A stretch of DNA of 64,000 nucleotides from Sphingomonas sp. Leaf34. Its GTDB lineage: Bacteria > Pseudomonadota > Alphaproteobacteria > Sphingomonadales > Sphingomonadaceae. Position numbers and translations under genes: made by a program. The notes below the pieces were generated by a model, which was given only the letters and a program-made list of their open reading frames with translations, made no database searches and was not told where the DNA came from. Numbering within the stretch: position 1 is the first letter of the stretch; every line of letters begins with the position of its first letter. Location: positions 124,001 to 188,000 of the forward strand of contig NZ_LMLC01000005.1 of assembly GCF_001421805.1 (NCBI RefSeq), written 5' to 3'. Shown piece after piece: positions 34,823 to 44,094 of the stretch.

Positions 34823-37665
34823 GCGACACGGACAACGAGAAGCCGAAACTTGGCATGCGCGCACCTTTGGGTGTGAAGCGCACGGTCGAGACCGGCCAGG
34901 TGAAGCAGAGCTTCAGCCACGGCCGATCGAATACGGTGATCGTGGAAACCAAGCGTGCGCGCGTGCTGCGCCGTCCGGGCGAGCCCGACGTGCAGGTTGC
35001 GGACGCGGCACCGATTGCCGCGCCCGCCCCGGCGGCTGCCCCCGCAGCCCCGGCACCGCAGGCGCGCGCACCGCAGCCTGCGCCCGCCCCTGTGCGTCAG
35101 CAGCAGAGCAATCTGTCGCCGCAAGAGCGCCAGGCCAAGCTGCTCCGCGAGGCTGAAGAGCAGCGCATGAACACGCTGGAAGAAGGGCGTCGTCGCCAAG
35201 AGGCCGAGCGCGCCAAGGCGATCGAAGACGAGCGTAACCGCGTCGCTGAGCGTGCGCGTGCCGAGGCTGAAGCCAAGGCGCCGAAGCCCGTCGAGGCTCC
35301 TGCGCCCGCACCCGCTCCTGTGGTCGAAGCGGCTCCCGCTCCGGTCGCAGCACCGACGCCAGCGCCTGCGCCGGCTCCGGTCGAAGCCCCCGTTGCTGCG
35401 GCGCCCGCCCCGGCTCCGGTTGCTGCACCGAAGCCTGCGCCCGCGCCGGTTGCCGCGGCGCCTGCACCGGCTCCCAAGCCTGCGCCGGCGCCTGTCGCAC
35501 CGCCGGCACCGCCGCCCATCATCGAACTGACTCGCGATCCGGCATTCCCGGCACCGCGCCGGTTCTCGCCGGTCGCACGTCCAGAGCGTCCTCCACCGCC
35601 GCCGAAGCCTGTCGCTGCCCCCGCTGCCGCGGCGCCGGCAACGACCGGCAACGCCGGCACGACCGCCGCTCGCCCAGGTGCAACCGGTGCGAATGCTCCG
35701 GCCGGTGGCGTCCGTCGCGACGCAGTGCCAGCGCGTCCGCAGCAGCGTGACCGCAAGGGTGACGATCGTCGCACCTCGGGCAAGCTCACCGTCAACCGCG
35801 CGCTCGGCGATGGTGATGGTGCACGTGCCCGCAGCCTCGCCGCGCTGAAGCGTGCGCGCGAGAAGGAGCGTCGCGGCACGGGTGGTCCGCGCGAGGCGCA
35901 GGCCAAGCAGATCCGCGACGTCGTCGTCCCCGAGGCGATCACGGTGCAGGAACTCGCCAACCGCATGGCCGAGAAGGGCGCCGACCTCGTCAAGGCGCTG
36001 TTCAAGATGGGCATGCCCGTCACGATGACGCAGACGATCGACCAGGATACCGCCGAGCTGCTCGTCACCGAGTTCGGCCACAACCTGACGCGCGTCAGCG
36101 ATGTCGACCAGGATCTGGCCAACGACACGATCGACGATGCCGAAGAGACGCTGAAGCCCCGCGCTCCGGTCGTCACGATCATGGGTCACGTCGATCACGG
36201 CAAGACGTCCCTGCTCGACGCGCTGCGCGGCACCGACGTGGTGCGCGGCGAAGCGGGTGGCATCACTCAGCATATCGGCGCGTATCAGGTCACGCTGAAG
36301 GACAAGTCGAAGATCACCTTCCTCGACACGCCGGGCCATGAGGCGTTCACGCAGATGCGTGCGCGCGGCGCGGACGTCACCGACATCGTCATCCTGGTGG
36401 TGGCGGCGGACGACGGCCTGATGCCGCAGACGGTGGAGGCGATCGCCCACACCAAGGCAGCGGGCGTGCCGATGATCGTCGCGATCAACAAGATCGACAA
36501 GGAAGGCGCCAATGCCCAGAAGGTGCGCGAGCGCCTGCTGAGCGAGGAGATCGTGGTCGAGGACATGGGCGGCGACGTCCAGGACGTCGAAGTCTCCGCG
36601 ACCAAGAAGATCGGTCTCGACACGCTGATCGAGAAGATCCAGCTCCAGGCCGAACTGCTCGAACTGCGCGCCAATCCGGATCGCGCGGCCGAGGGTACGG
36701 TGATCGAGGCCAAGCTCGACAAGGGTCGTGGCCCGGTCGCGACGATCCTCGTCAACCGCGGTACGCTCAAGGTCGGCGACATCTTCGTCGTCGGCGGCGA
36801 GAGCGGCAAGGTCCGCGCGCTGGTCGACGACAAGGGCAAGCAGATCAAGGAAGCGGGTCCGGCCATGCCGGTCGAGGTCCTGGGTCTGTCGGGCGTGCCG
36901 TCTGCGGGCGATCCGTTCCAGGTCGTCGAGAACGAGGCACGGGCTCGCGAAGTCGCGGAATATCGTCGCAGCGTGAAGACCGACAAGCGGACCGCCTCGG
37001 TTCCTGCCAGCCTCGAGAGCATGTTCTCGGCGCTCAAGGAAAAGCAGGCGATCGAATATCCGCTGGTCGTCAAGGCCGATACGCAGGGCACGGTCGAGGC
37101 GATCGTCGGGGCGATCAACAAGATCTCCACCGATCTGATCAAGGCGCGCGTGCTCAGCTCGGGCGTCGGCGGCATCACGGAGTCGGACGTCACGTTGGCG
37201 GCGGCATCGGGTGCACCGATCATCGGCTTCAACGTCCGTCCGAACGCCAAGGCACGCGAGATCGCCGAGCGCCAGAAGGTCGCGTTCAAATATTACGACG
37301 TGATCTACGACCTGATCGACGAGATCCGGGCGGGGATGGCCGGTGAGCTTGGGCCGGAAGCGTTCGAGACGGTCGTCGGTCGTGCCGACATCCGCGAGGT
37401 CTTCTCGGCGGGCAAGCATGGCAAGGCGGCGGGTCTGCTCGTCACCGAAGGCAATATCCGCAAGGCGCTCAAGGCGCGCATCACGCGCAACGACGTCATC
37501 ATCTACCAGGGCGAAATCGCATCGCTGCGTCGCTTCAAGGATGATGTCGCGGAAGTCCGCGCCGGGCTGGAATGTGGTGTGACGTTCACGTCGAACTTCG
37601 TCGACATCAAGGCCGGCGACGTCCTCGAGACGTTCGAAGTCGAGATGCGCGAACGCACGCTTTGA
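34819..37665 (+). CDS. infB: Translation initiation factor IF-2
   Basis: 948-residue GTPase that places initiator tRNA on the 30S subunit. The N-terminal region holds charged helices (QAKLLREAEEQRMNTLEEGRR) and a very long Pro/Ala repeat (about 155-240). The conserved IF2_N domain (VPEAITVQELANRMAEKGADLVKALFKMG) precedes the G domain with GHVDHGKTS, DTPGHEAFTQMRARG and NKIDK. IF2 domains II-IV follow to EVEMRERTL. The start is GTG 34819, overlapping the ylxR stop, with GAGGA six bases upstream. Confidence 0.97.
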   Translation: MSDTDNEKPKLGMRAPLGVKRTVETGQVKQSFSHGRSNTVIVETKRARVLRRPGEPDVQVADAAPIAAPAPAAAPAAPAPQARAPQPAPAPVRQQQSNLSPQERQAKLLREAEEQRMNTLEEGRRRQEAERAKAIEDERNRVAERARAEAEAKAPKPVEAPAPAPAPVVEAAPAPVAAPTPAPAPAPVEAPVAAAPAPAPVAAPKPAPAPVAAAPAPAPKPAPAPVAPPAPPPIIELTRDPAFPAPRRFSPVARPERPPPPPKPVAAPAAAAPATTGNAGTTAARPGATGANAPAGGVRRDAVPARPQQRDRKGDDRRTSGKLTVNRALGDGDGARARSLAALKRAREKERRGTGGPREAQAKQIRDVVVPEAITVQELANRMAEKGADLVKALFKMGMPVTMTQTIDQDTAELLVTEFGHNLTRVSDVDQDLANDTIDDAEETLKPRAPVVTIMGHVDHGKTSLLDALRGTDVVRGEAGGITQHIGAYQVTLKDKSKITFLDTPGHEAFTQMRARGADVTDIVILVVAADDGLMPQTVEAIAHTKAAGVPMIVAINKIDKEGANAQKVRERLLSEEIVVEDMGGDVQDVEVSATKKIGLDTLIEKIQLQAELLELRANPDRAAEGTVIEAKLDKGRGPVATILVNRGTLKVGDIFVVGGESGKVRALVDDKGKQIKEAGPAMPVEVLGLSGVPSAGDPFQVVENEARAREVAEYRRSVKTDKRTASVPASLESMFSALKEKQAIEYPLVVKADTQGTVEAIVGAINKISTDLIKARVLSSGVGGITESDVTLAAASGAPIIGFNVRPNAKAREIAERQKVAFKYYDVIYDLIDEIRAGMAGELGPEAFETVVGRADIREVFSAGKHGKAAGLLVTEGNIRKALKARITRNDVIIYQGEIASLRRFKDDVAEVRAGLECGVTFTSNFVDIKAGDVLETFEVEMRERTL

Positions 37666-37675
37666 TGACGTAGAG

Positions 37676-37777
37676 CCCTTTCCTCCTCGGAGGAGAGGGT
37701 CGGGTGAGGGGCTGCCCCGGGCGATAGCGTTCGCGGCCTCCCCTCACCCCCACCCTCTCCCCGGAGGGGCGAGGGAG
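37676..37777. repeat. Dispersed palindromic element, family E copy 1
   Basis: Inverted-repeat element between infB and rbfA. The left part is CCTTTCCTCCTCGGAGGAGA, then GGGTCGGGTGAGGGG. The right part is CCCCTCACCCCCACCCTC, then TCCCCGGAGGGGCGAGGG. It lies inside the operon, eight bases before the rbfA start, so it adds a long hairpin to the mRNA. Confidence 0.8.
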
Positions 37778-37785
37778 AGAGAAGA

Positions 37786-38181
37786 ATGAAAGCCGATACC
37801 TCAGAAGTAAAAGTCGTCCGCAGCTTGCGGGTCGGCGAACAGGCGCGTCACGCGCTGTCGGACATCCTCGCACGCGGCGACGTCCATGATCCGGTGCTCG
37901 AAAAGCACCTCGTGACGATCACCGAGGTGCGCATGTCCCCCGACCTGCGTCACGCCACCGTCTTCGTGAAGCCATTGCTCGGCAAGGACGAGGAAAAGGT
38001 GCTGAAGGCGCTGCGGACCAACACCGCCTATCTCCAGCGCGAAGTCGCGAACCGGGTGCAGATGCGGTATGCCGCCAAGCTGAAGTTCCTCGCCGACGAG
38101 AGCTTTGACGAGGGCACGCATATCGACACGCTGCTGCGCGACCCGCACATCGCCCGCGATCTGGCAGCCGACGAGGGCTAG
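37786..38181 (+). CDS. rbfA: Ribosome-binding factor A
   Basis: 131-residue KH-type factor for late 30S maturation. [46 protein letters not shown] and [17 protein letters not shown] are family-typical. It follows infB after a palindromic repeat. Its last four bases overlap the convergent membrane-protein gene. Confidence 0.95.
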   Translation: MKADTSEVKVVRSLRVGEQARHALSDILARGDVHDPVLEKHLVTITEVRMSPDLRHATVFVKPLLGKDEEKVLKALRTNTAYLQREVANRVQMRYAAKLKFLADESFDEGTHIDTLLRDPHIARDLAADEG

Positions 38182-38672
38182 AAGAGGACGCCTCGTCGCG
38201 CCCGTTGGCCGATGGCGACGCAGCTTGCCCAAAGAATGATCGCGCAGGGAATACCCGTTGCGGTGTGCCGATCCGCCCCGGGCAGCAGCAAAGCGACCGC
38301 GCCCGTCGCGATCATCGCCAGCCCGGTCGCATAATAGACCGGCATCGGGATGCCGCGCGCGAGCGGCAGGAAGTGCAACCCGACGACGATCGCCAGGATC
38401 GGAACCGCGGCATCGGGGATGCCGAGCTTCGGGGTCAGCGCGAACGTCGCGAATATCGCGACTCCCTCGACCATCGTCCAGATTCCGATCAGCCGACCGA
38501 TGCGCTTGGAGTCCGCCGCTGTCCGCTCCGGCGCGGGTATACGGCTCGCCCAGGTGATTAAAATAACCGAGATCACCATCGGGATAGCCTTCGCCGGCCA
38601 TCCGAACCCGGCAAGACCGATAGCGCCCCAAACCGTCGCGAAGATATTAAGAACCCAGATGGCACCGCGCAT
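38178..38672 (-). CDS. Hypothetical membrane protein
   Basis: 164 residues with about five hydrophobic segments ([93 protein letters not shown]). The layout resembles small integral proteins of the DUF6609/DUF308 kind, but I do not recognise a family with confidence. It is convergent with rbfA and divergent from tdk. Function unknown. Confidence 0.65.
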   Translation of the reverse strand: MRGAIWVLNIFATVWGAIGLAGFGWPAKAIPMVISVILITWASRIPAPERTAADSKRIGRLIGIWTMVEGVAIFATFALTPKLGIPDAAVPILAIVVGLHFLPLARGIPMPVYYATGLAMIATGAVALLLPGADRHTATGIPCAIILWASCVAIGQRARRGVLF

Positions 38673-38769
38673 GACAATCCCCCGATATCGTCGCCGATGG
38701 TATCTGGCCGGGATGCAATGTCCATACGCGCAGTGGACGCATCATAGGGCGCACGCCTAGAGACGCGCC

Positions 38770-39345
38770 ATGGCCAAGCTGTATTTCTACTACGCGTCGA
38801 TGAACGCGGGGAAGTCGACGAACCTGTTGCAGGCGGACTTCAACTATCGCGAGCGGGGGATGCGGACGATGCTGTTCACCGCCGCGATCGACGACCGGTT
38901 CGCGGCGGGCACGATCACCTCGCGGATCGGACTGGAGGCACCCGCGATCTCGTTCGATGCGACGACCGATATCGGTGCGTGCGTCACCCAGCAGCACGGG
39001 GAGGAGGCGATCTCGTGCGTACTCGTCGACGAGGCGCAGTTCCTGACGCCCGCACAGGTCGACCAACTCGCCCATGTCTGCGACGTCGTTGGCATTCCGG
39101 TGCTGGCGTACGGGTTGCGCACCGATTTCCAGGGTGCGCTGTTTCCGGGGTCGGCGCGGTTGCTGGCGCTGGCGGACTCGCTGGTCGAGATCAAGTCGGT
39201 GTGCATGTGCGGGCGCAAGGCGACGATGAACCTGCGCGTCGATGCGGGCGGGCGGGCGATCGCCGAGGGGCAGCAGACAGAGATCGGCGGCAACGACCGC
39301 TATGTCGCGCTATGCCGCCGGCATTTCACCGAGGCTTTGGGGTAG
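38770..39345 (+). CDS. tdk: Thymidine kinase
   Basis: 191-residue type II thymidine kinase for dTMP salvage. The P-loop is SMNAGKST (10-17). LVDEAQFLTPAQVDQLA carries the DEAQ catalytic/Mg motif. The lasso zinc ligands are CMCGRKA and LCRRH, with NMNLR-like MNLRVDAG between. thyA also occurs in this window, so both de novo and salvage routes to dTMP exist. Confidence 0.95.
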   Translation: MAKLYFYYASMNAGKSTNLLQADFNYRERGMRTMLFTAAIDDRFAAGTITSRIGLEAPAISFDATTDIGACVTQQHGEEAISCVLVDEAQFLTPAQVDQLAHVCDVVGIPVLAYGLRTDFQGALFPGSARLLALADSLVEIKSVCMCGRKATMNLRVDAGGRAIAEGQQTEIGGNDRYVALCRRHFTEALG

Positions 39346-39371
39346 CTCCGCCGCCCTCCCATTACCCCCTT

Positions 39372-39399
39372 CCGTTCGTGCTGAGCGAAGTCGAAGCAC
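39372..39399. repeat. Repeat arm, family F
   Basis: CCGTTCGTGCTGAGCGAAGT followed by CGAAGCAC is one arm of the family F element that is complete inside ileS (63443-63527). Here it is a solo arm between tdk and truB. Confidence 0.65.
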
Positions 39400-39430
39400 T
39401 CGTGCCAATGCCCTTCGGCTTCCCACTACC

Positions 39431-39514
39431 CCGTCATCCTGACGAAAGTCAGGATCCAGAGTTACGGATCGCGGCCTACATGGCTCTGGATCCTGACTTT
39501 CGTCAGGATGACGG
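39431..39514. repeat. Dispersed palindromic element, family B copy 3
   Basis: 84 bp. The arms CCGTCATCCTGACGAAAGTC and their reverse complement flank CAGGATCCAGAG and CTCTGGATCCTG, a nearly perfect nested inverted repeat. It lies 46 bases before the truB start. Confidence 0.87.
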
Positions 39515-39560
39515 AGCGTGCGGGGCTCGCCCCGACTTACGATCTTCAAGGACTTTTCTC

Positions 39561-40556
39561 ATGCATGGCTGGATCATTCTCGACAAGCCACTCGGGCTCG
39601 GCTCGACCCAAGGTGTGTCCGCGGTGAAGCGCGCGCTGCGTGAGGGCGGCTATGGCAAGTTTAAGGTAGGCCACGGCGGTACGCTCGATCCGCTCGCGAC
39701 CGGCGTGCTGCCGATCGCGGTCGGCGAGGCGACCAAGCTTGCCGGGCGGATGCTCGACAGCGACAAGATCTATGATTTCACGGTGATGTTCGGGGTGCAG
39801 ACCGACACGCTCGATGCCGAGGGAGTGAGCATCGCCACCTCCGACGTGCGACCGACGATGGCGGCGGTCGAGGCGGTGTTGGCGCAGTTCACCGGGCCGA
39901 TTTCGCAGGCGCCACCGGCCTATTCGGCGCTGAAGGTCGATGGCGAGCGCGCCTACGACCTCGCGCGCGCCGGGCAGGACGTGGTGCTGGCCAGCCGCAA
40001 CGTGACAATTTATTCGCTATCCTCCCCGGTACGGGGAGGGGGACCAGCGAAGCTGGTGGAGGGGGGCTTCGGCGAACGGGACGGTCTCGGCGAGTCCCCC
40101 TCCACCACCGTCCAAGCGGACGTTGATCCCCCTCCCCGTTCCGGGGAGGAATTGGACGAAGTCACGCTGACCGCGCACGTCTCCAAGGGCACCTATATCC
40201 GCAGCCTCGCGCGTGACATCGCGCTGGCGCTCGGCACGGTCGGTCACGTTACCATGCTGCGCCGCATCAAGGCGGGTCCGTTCGACCTCTCCGCCGCGAT
40301 ATCGCTGGACAAACTGGACGAACTCGCTAAGGCCTCCGCGCTTGAAGATGTACTTCTGCCCTTGAGGGTGGCGCTGGACGACATCCCGGCTCTCTCCCTC
40401 ACCCCCGACCAGGCAGGGGCGCTCCGACAGGGGCGTATCTTGGCCGGGATCGCCGCAGACGATGGCCAATACTTTGCCGAGCTGGACGCCGTCCCGGTCG
40501 CGCTGGTCGAGGTCGAGGACGGAGACGTCCGGGTCGTTCGCGGTTTCAATCTGTGA
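39561..40556 (+). CDS. truB: tRNA pseudouridine-55 synthase with in-frame repeat insertion
   Basis: 331-residue TruB, which makes pseudouridine 55 in the T loop of tRNAs. The catalytic Asp lies in VGHGGTLDPLATGVLPIAVG (motif II). YSALKVDGERAYDLAR and HVSKGTYIRSLARDIA are conserved, and a C-terminal PUA-like domain ends VRVVRGFNL. Between NVTIYSL and LDEVTLTAHVSKGTY about 43 residues (154-197) are encoded by a family D palindromic element, and the frame stays open. That strand and turn region tolerates length change. The start is ATG 39561 with AAGGA upstream. rpsO follows after 18 bases. Confidence 0.95.
   Translation: MHGWIILDKPLGLGSTQGVSAVKRALREGGYGKFKVGHGGTLDPLATGVLPIAVGEATKLAGRMLDSDKIYDFTVMFGVQTDTLDAEGVSIATSDVRPTMAAVEAVLAQFTGPISQAPPAYSALKVDGERAYDLARAGQDVVLASRNVTIYSLSSPVRGGGPAKLVEGGFGERDGLGESPSTTVQADVDPPPRSGEELDEVTLTAHVSKGTYIRSLARDIALALGTVGHVTMLRRIKAGPFDLSAAISLDKLDELAKASALEDVLLPLRVALDDIPALSLTPDQAGALRQGRILAGIAADDGQYFAELDAVPVALVEVEDGDVRVVRGFNL
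40020..40150. repeat. Family D element inserted in frame inside truB
   Basis: The arms TCCTCCCCGG and CCGGGGAGGA bound 131 bases whose blocks GGGGAGGGGGACC, GGTGGAGGGGG, TCCCCCTCCACCA and CCCCCTCCCCG match the argD-argF element at 765-897. It is translated as a Gly/Pro/Ser-rich peptide without stop codons. The flanking truB protein sequence is continuous with the family on both sides. Confidence 0.9.
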
Positions 40557-40574
40557 TGTCGTAGGACGAATTTC

Positions 40575-40844
40575 ATGACGATTACCGCTGAACGCAAGAC
40601 CGAGCTCGTCAAGGAGCATTCGCGCGCCGAGGGCGATACCGGTTCGCCGGAAGTCCAGGTCGCGATCCTGACCGAGCGCATCAAGAACCTGACCGAGCAC
40701 TTCAAGGGCCACAAGAAGGACAACCACTCGCGTCGTGGTCTTCTCATGATGGTCAACAAGCGCCGGACGCTGCTGGATTATCTCCGTCACAAGGACGGCC
40801 AGCGCTACCTGGATCTGATCGCGAAGCTCGGCCTTCGCAAGTAA
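40575..40844 (+). CDS. rpsO: 30S ribosomal protein S15
   Basis: 89-residue S15, which binds 16S rRNA helices 20-22 early in assembly. [45 protein letters not shown] is the canonical core. Placement as truB-rpsO-pnp is conserved. A terminator follows, so pnp probably also has its own promoter. Confidence 0.98.
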   Translation: MTITAERKTELVKEHSRAEGDTGSPEVQVAILTERIKNLTEHFKGHKKDNHSRRGLLMMVNKRRTLLDYLRHKDGQRYLDLIAKLGLRK

Positions 40845-40847
40845 CCG

Positions 40848-40875
40848 AAGGGGCGGCCGAAAGGTCGCCCCTTTT
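40848..40875 (+). terminator. Intrinsic terminator after rpsO
   Basis: AAGGGGCGGCC and GGTCGCCCCTT form an 11-bp stem (one G-U) around a GAAA loop, followed by TT. It starts three bases after the rpsO stop, and its tail overlaps the -35 of the pnp promoter. Confidence 0.85.
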
Positions 40876-40902
40876 GGCATTATGGCAAAAAGATTCTAGA
40901 AT
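40874..40902 (+). promoter_or_regulatory. Promoter candidate for pnp
   Basis: TTGGCA (40874-40879), a 17-base spacer and TAGAAT (40897-40902) match sigma-70 consensus at 5/6 in both boxes. It begins in the rpsO terminator tail. The 5' leader would be about 175 bases and contains a GGAGCGA/TCGCTCC hairpin (about 40994-41011) that could serve RNase III-dependent autocontrol as known for E. coli pnp. It also contains one solo family A palindrome (about 40938-40957). Confidence 0.65.
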
Positions 40903-41084
40903 GGCGGCGCGCGCGACACGCAGTGTACCCCGATTGGGCCCCGGCCTTCGCCGGGGAAGACTTAAGGGAAAGGCAATTCGGCCGATCCCTTTAGGAGCGA
41001 CAACTCGCTCCACACCGCCGCGAGCCGGCTTAGCTCGCACATAGGCCCCGGTCGGCATCTGGCCGCCGGAGTGAAGGAAACGAA

Positions 41085-43499
41085 ATGTTCGATACCAAAA
41101 CAGTAAGCGCCCAGTGGGGCGGCAAGACGCTGACGCTCGAGACCGGCCGCGTGGCCCGTCAGGCAAACGGCGCCGTGCTCGCCACCCTCGGCGAGACCGT
41201 CGTTCTGTGCGCCGTCACGGCTGCACGGACCGTCAAGGAAGGGCAGGATTTCTTCCCGCTCACCGTCCATTACCAGGAGAAGTTCTCCGCAAGCGGCCGC
41301 ATCCCCGGTGGCTTCTTCAAGCGTGAGCGCGGCGCGACCGAAAAGGAGACGCTGACCAGCCGTCTCATCGATCGCCCGATCCGTCCCCTCTTCCCAGAGG
41401 GTTTCTACAACGAGATCAACGTGATCTGCCAGGTTCTGTCGTATGACGGCGAGAACGAGCCGGACATCCTCGCGATGGTCGCGGCATCGGCAGCGCTGAC
41501 GATCTCGGGCGTGCCGTTCATGGGCCCGATCGGCGCAGCGCGCGTCGGCTATGTCGATGGCGCCTACATCCTCAACCCGACGCTCGACGAAGCCAAGGCG
41601 GGTGATCTCGACCTCGTCGTCGCCGCCACCGGCCAGGCCGTGATGATGGTCGAATCGGAAGCCAAGGAGCTTTCGGAAGAGATCATGCTCGGCGCGGTCC
41701 AGTTCGCGCACAAGGCATGCCGCGAAGCCGCCAACCTGATCATCGATCTGGCCGAGCAGGCCGCCAAGGATCCTTGGGAAATGGCCGAGCAGGCCGACCT
41801 GTCGACCGCCAAGGACAAGCTGAAGAAGCTGATCGGCAAGGACATTGCGGCTGCCTACAAGGTGACCGACAAGTCCAAGCGTTCGGACCTGCTGAACGCC
41901 GCTCGTGGGAAGGGCAAGACCGCCTTTGCCGATGCGACCCCGCAGGACCAGATGGCGGCCGGCAAGCTGATGAAGAAGTTGGAGGCGGAGATCGTCCGCG
42001 GCGCCATCCTCAAGGACGGCACCCGCATCGACGGCCGCACCACTACGCAGATCCGTCCGATCGAGGCGATGGTCCACTTCCTCCCGCGCACGCATGGCTC
42101 GGCGCTGTTCACGCGCGGCGAGACGCAGTCGATCTGCACCACCACGCTCGGCACGCGCGACGCAGAGCAGATGATCGACGGCCTGAACGGGCTTTCGTAC
42201 GAAAACTTCATGCTGCACTACAACTTCCCGCCCTACTCGGTCGGTGAAGTCGGTCGCTTCGGTGCGCCGGGTCGTCGCGAAGTCGGCCACGGCAAGCTCG
42301 CCTGGCGCGCGCTGCACCCGGTGCTGCCGTCGAAGGAAGAGTTCCCGTACACGATCCGCGTTCTGTCGGACATCACCGAGTCGAACGGCTCGTCGTCGAT
42401 GGCGACGGTCTGCGGCGGTTCGCTGTCGATGATGGACGCTGGCGTTCCGCTGAAGCGTCCGGTGTCGGGCATCGCGATGGGCCTGATCCTCGAGGGCAAG
42501 AACTTCGCGGTTCTGTCGGACATCCTGGGCGACGAGGATCACCTCGGCGACATGGACTTCAAGGTGGCTGGCACGTCCGAGGGCATCACCACGATGCAGA
42601 TGGACATCAAGATCGCCGGCATCACCGAAGAGATCATGGGCAAGGCGCTGGCACAGGCCAAGGAAGGCCGCGCGCACATCCTGGGCGAAATGGCCAAGGC
42701 GCTCGACCACACGCGTGAGGAGCTGTCGGCACACGCACCGCGGATCGAGACCTTCACGATCGAGAAGTCGAAGATTCGTGAAGTCATCGGCACCGGCGGC
42801 AAGGTGATCCGCGAGATCGTCGCGCAGACCGGCGCCAAGGTCGACATCGACGACGAGGGCGTGATCAAGGTGTCGTCGTCCGACCCCGCGCAGATCGAAG
42901 CTGCAATCAAGTGGATCAAGGGCCTCGTCGAGGAAGCCGAAGTCGGCAAGGTCTATGACGGCAAGGTCGTCAACCTGGTGGACTTCGGTGCGTTCGTGAA
43001 CTTCATGGGTGGCAAGGACGGTCTCGTCCATGTGTCCGAAATCAAGAACGAGCGCGTCGAGAAGGTCTCGGATGCGCTCAGCGAAGGCCAGGAAGTCAAG
43101 GTCAAGGTCCTCGAGATCGATCCGCGCGGCAAGGTTCGCCTGTCGATGCGCGTCGTCGACCAGACGACCGGCGAAGAGCTGGAAGATACCCGCCCGGCGC
43201 GTGAGCCCCGTGAGGGTGGCGATCGTGGTCCGCGCGGCCCGCGTCGCGATGGCGATGGCGGTCGTGATGCCGGTAACGGCGGCGGCGGTCGTGGTCCGCG
43301 CGGCGAAGGCGGCGGTGACCGTGGTCCCCGTGGCCCGCGTCGTGACGGCGATGGCGGTCGTGATGCCGGCGGCAACGGCGGTGGCCGTGGCCCGCGTCGT
43401 GACGGCGGTGGCGGCGAGCGCGCACCCCGCGCCGAGCGTTCGGACGGCGACAAGGCCCCCGAGTTCGCGCCGGCGTTCCTGACGGGCGATCGCGACTAA
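41085..43499 (+). CDS. pnp: Polyribonucleotide nucleotidyltransferase with RGG-like tail
   Basis: 804-residue PNPase, the trimeric phosphorolytic 3'-5' exoribonuclease. Two RNase PH domains are seen ([65 protein letters not shown] [13 protein letters not shown]). KH ([16 protein letters not shown]) and S1 ([32 protein letters not shown]) follow. The C-terminus beyond about 715 is a repetitive [24 protein letters not shown] disordered tail of about 70 residues, unlike E. coli PNPase. The start is ATG 41085 with AAGGA eight bases upstream. Confidence 0.97.
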   Translation: MFDTKTVSAQWGGKTLTLETGRVARQANGAVLATLGETVVLCAVTAARTVKEGQDFFPLTVHYQEKFSASGRIPGGFFKRERGATEKETLTSRLIDRPIRPLFPEGFYNEINVICQVLSYDGENEPDILAMVAASAALTISGVPFMGPIGAARVGYVDGAYILNPTLDEAKAGDLDLVVAATGQAVMMVESEAKELSEEIMLGAVQFAHKACREAANLIIDLAEQAAKDPWEMAEQADLSTAKDKLKKLIGKDIAAAYKVTDKSKRSDLLNAARGKGKTAFADATPQDQMAAGKLMKKLEAEIVRGAILKDGTRIDGRTTTQIRPIEAMVHFLPRTHGSALFTRGETQSICTTTLGTRDAEQMIDGLNGLSYENFMLHYNFPPYSVGEVGRFGAPGRREVGHGKLAWRALHPVLPSKEEFPYTIRVLSDITESNGSSSMATVCGGSLSMMDAGVPLKRPVSGIAMGLILEGKNFAVLSDILGDEDHLGDMDFKVAGTSEGITTMQMDIKIAGITEEIMGKALAQAKEGRAHILGEMAKALDHTREELSAHAPRIETFTIEKSKIREVIGTGGKVIREIVAQTGAKVDIDDEGVIKVSSSDPAQIEAAIKWIKGLVEEAEVGKVYDGKVVNLVDFGAFVNFMGGKDGLVHVSEIKNERVEKVSDALSEGQEVKVKVLEIDPRGKVRLSMRVVDQTTGEELEDTRPAREPREGGDRGPRGPRRDGDGGRDAGNGGGGRGPRGEGGGDRGPRGPRRDGDGGRDAGGNGGGRGPRRDGGGGERAPRAERSDGDKAPEFAPAFLTGDRD

Positions 43500-43528
43500 G
43501 TCTTTGCGACTTAACATAAATTAATGCA

Positions 43529-43553
43529 GGGGCTCGGGAAACCGGGCCCCTTT
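43529..43553 (+). terminator. Intrinsic terminator after pnp
   Basis: GGGGCTCGG (43529-43537) pairs with CCGGGCCCC (43542-43550), with one T-G pair, across a GAAA loop and then TTTCTCG. It is about 30 bases after the pnp stop. Confidence 0.8.
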
Positions 43554-43640
43554 CTCGTTAGACCAACCGCCTGCCGCATTGTTTCACGAAGAAGACGGTT
43601 AATCTCGGAACGGAGCAATGGGCCAGCAGTTCGAACCGAT

Positions 43641-44009
43641 ATGAATTGCACCCTGAAGTCCGTCATCCTCGTCGTCGACGACGATCCTCTCGTCCGCGTC
43701 CACTCTCACTTGGCCCTAGAGGACGCAGGTTTCGAAGTAGTCGAGGCCAGTAACGCCCGCGACGCCTTGGCGCGTCTCGAGGAACGCCCCGACATCGGCG
43801 CGCTGTTCACCGACATCAGAATGCCGGGCCACCTCGATGGCGTGGGCTTGGCCAACGCGGTTTACGATCGGCGTCCGGACATCGCCATTCTCGTCACGTC
43901 GGGTGCGGGCGAGATTTGCGAGACGACGTTACCCGGGGAGGCCCGCTTCATCGCGAAACCCTATACCGGCGCGCAGTTAAGCCGGCTGTTGCACAAGCAG
44001 CTCGATTGA
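43641..44009 (+). CDS. Receiver-only response regulator (CheY-like)
   Basis: 122 residues, a single REC domain. VILVVDDDPLVRVHSHLAL gives the acidic pocket, LFTDIRMPGHLDGVGLA the phospho-acceptor Asp (about 57), ILVTSGAG the switch Thr/Ser and FIAKPYT the conserved Lys. No output domain is present. No kinase is adjacent, so its partner is unknown. The start is ATG 43641; the ribosome-binding site is weak. Confidence 0.88.
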   Translation: MNCTLKSVILVVDDDPLVRVHSHLALEDAGFEVVEASNARDALARLEERPDIGALFTDIRMPGHLDGVGLANAVYDRRPDIAILVTSGAGEICETTLPGEARFIAKPYTGAQLSRLLHKQLD

Positions 44010-44094
44010 CAGCGTTCGCGACGACCGTCGCGGATTAACGTTTGGCTTACGCCCCGCCGCTATGTCGCCCTACCGAGGCAATAGGTGAGGCGCA

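Noticed and set aside
38979..40556. Fusion of tdk and truB in one long frame
   Set aside because: The long frame before 39561 is out of frame with tdk and crosses repeats. truB has its own ribosome-binding site and ATG at 39561.
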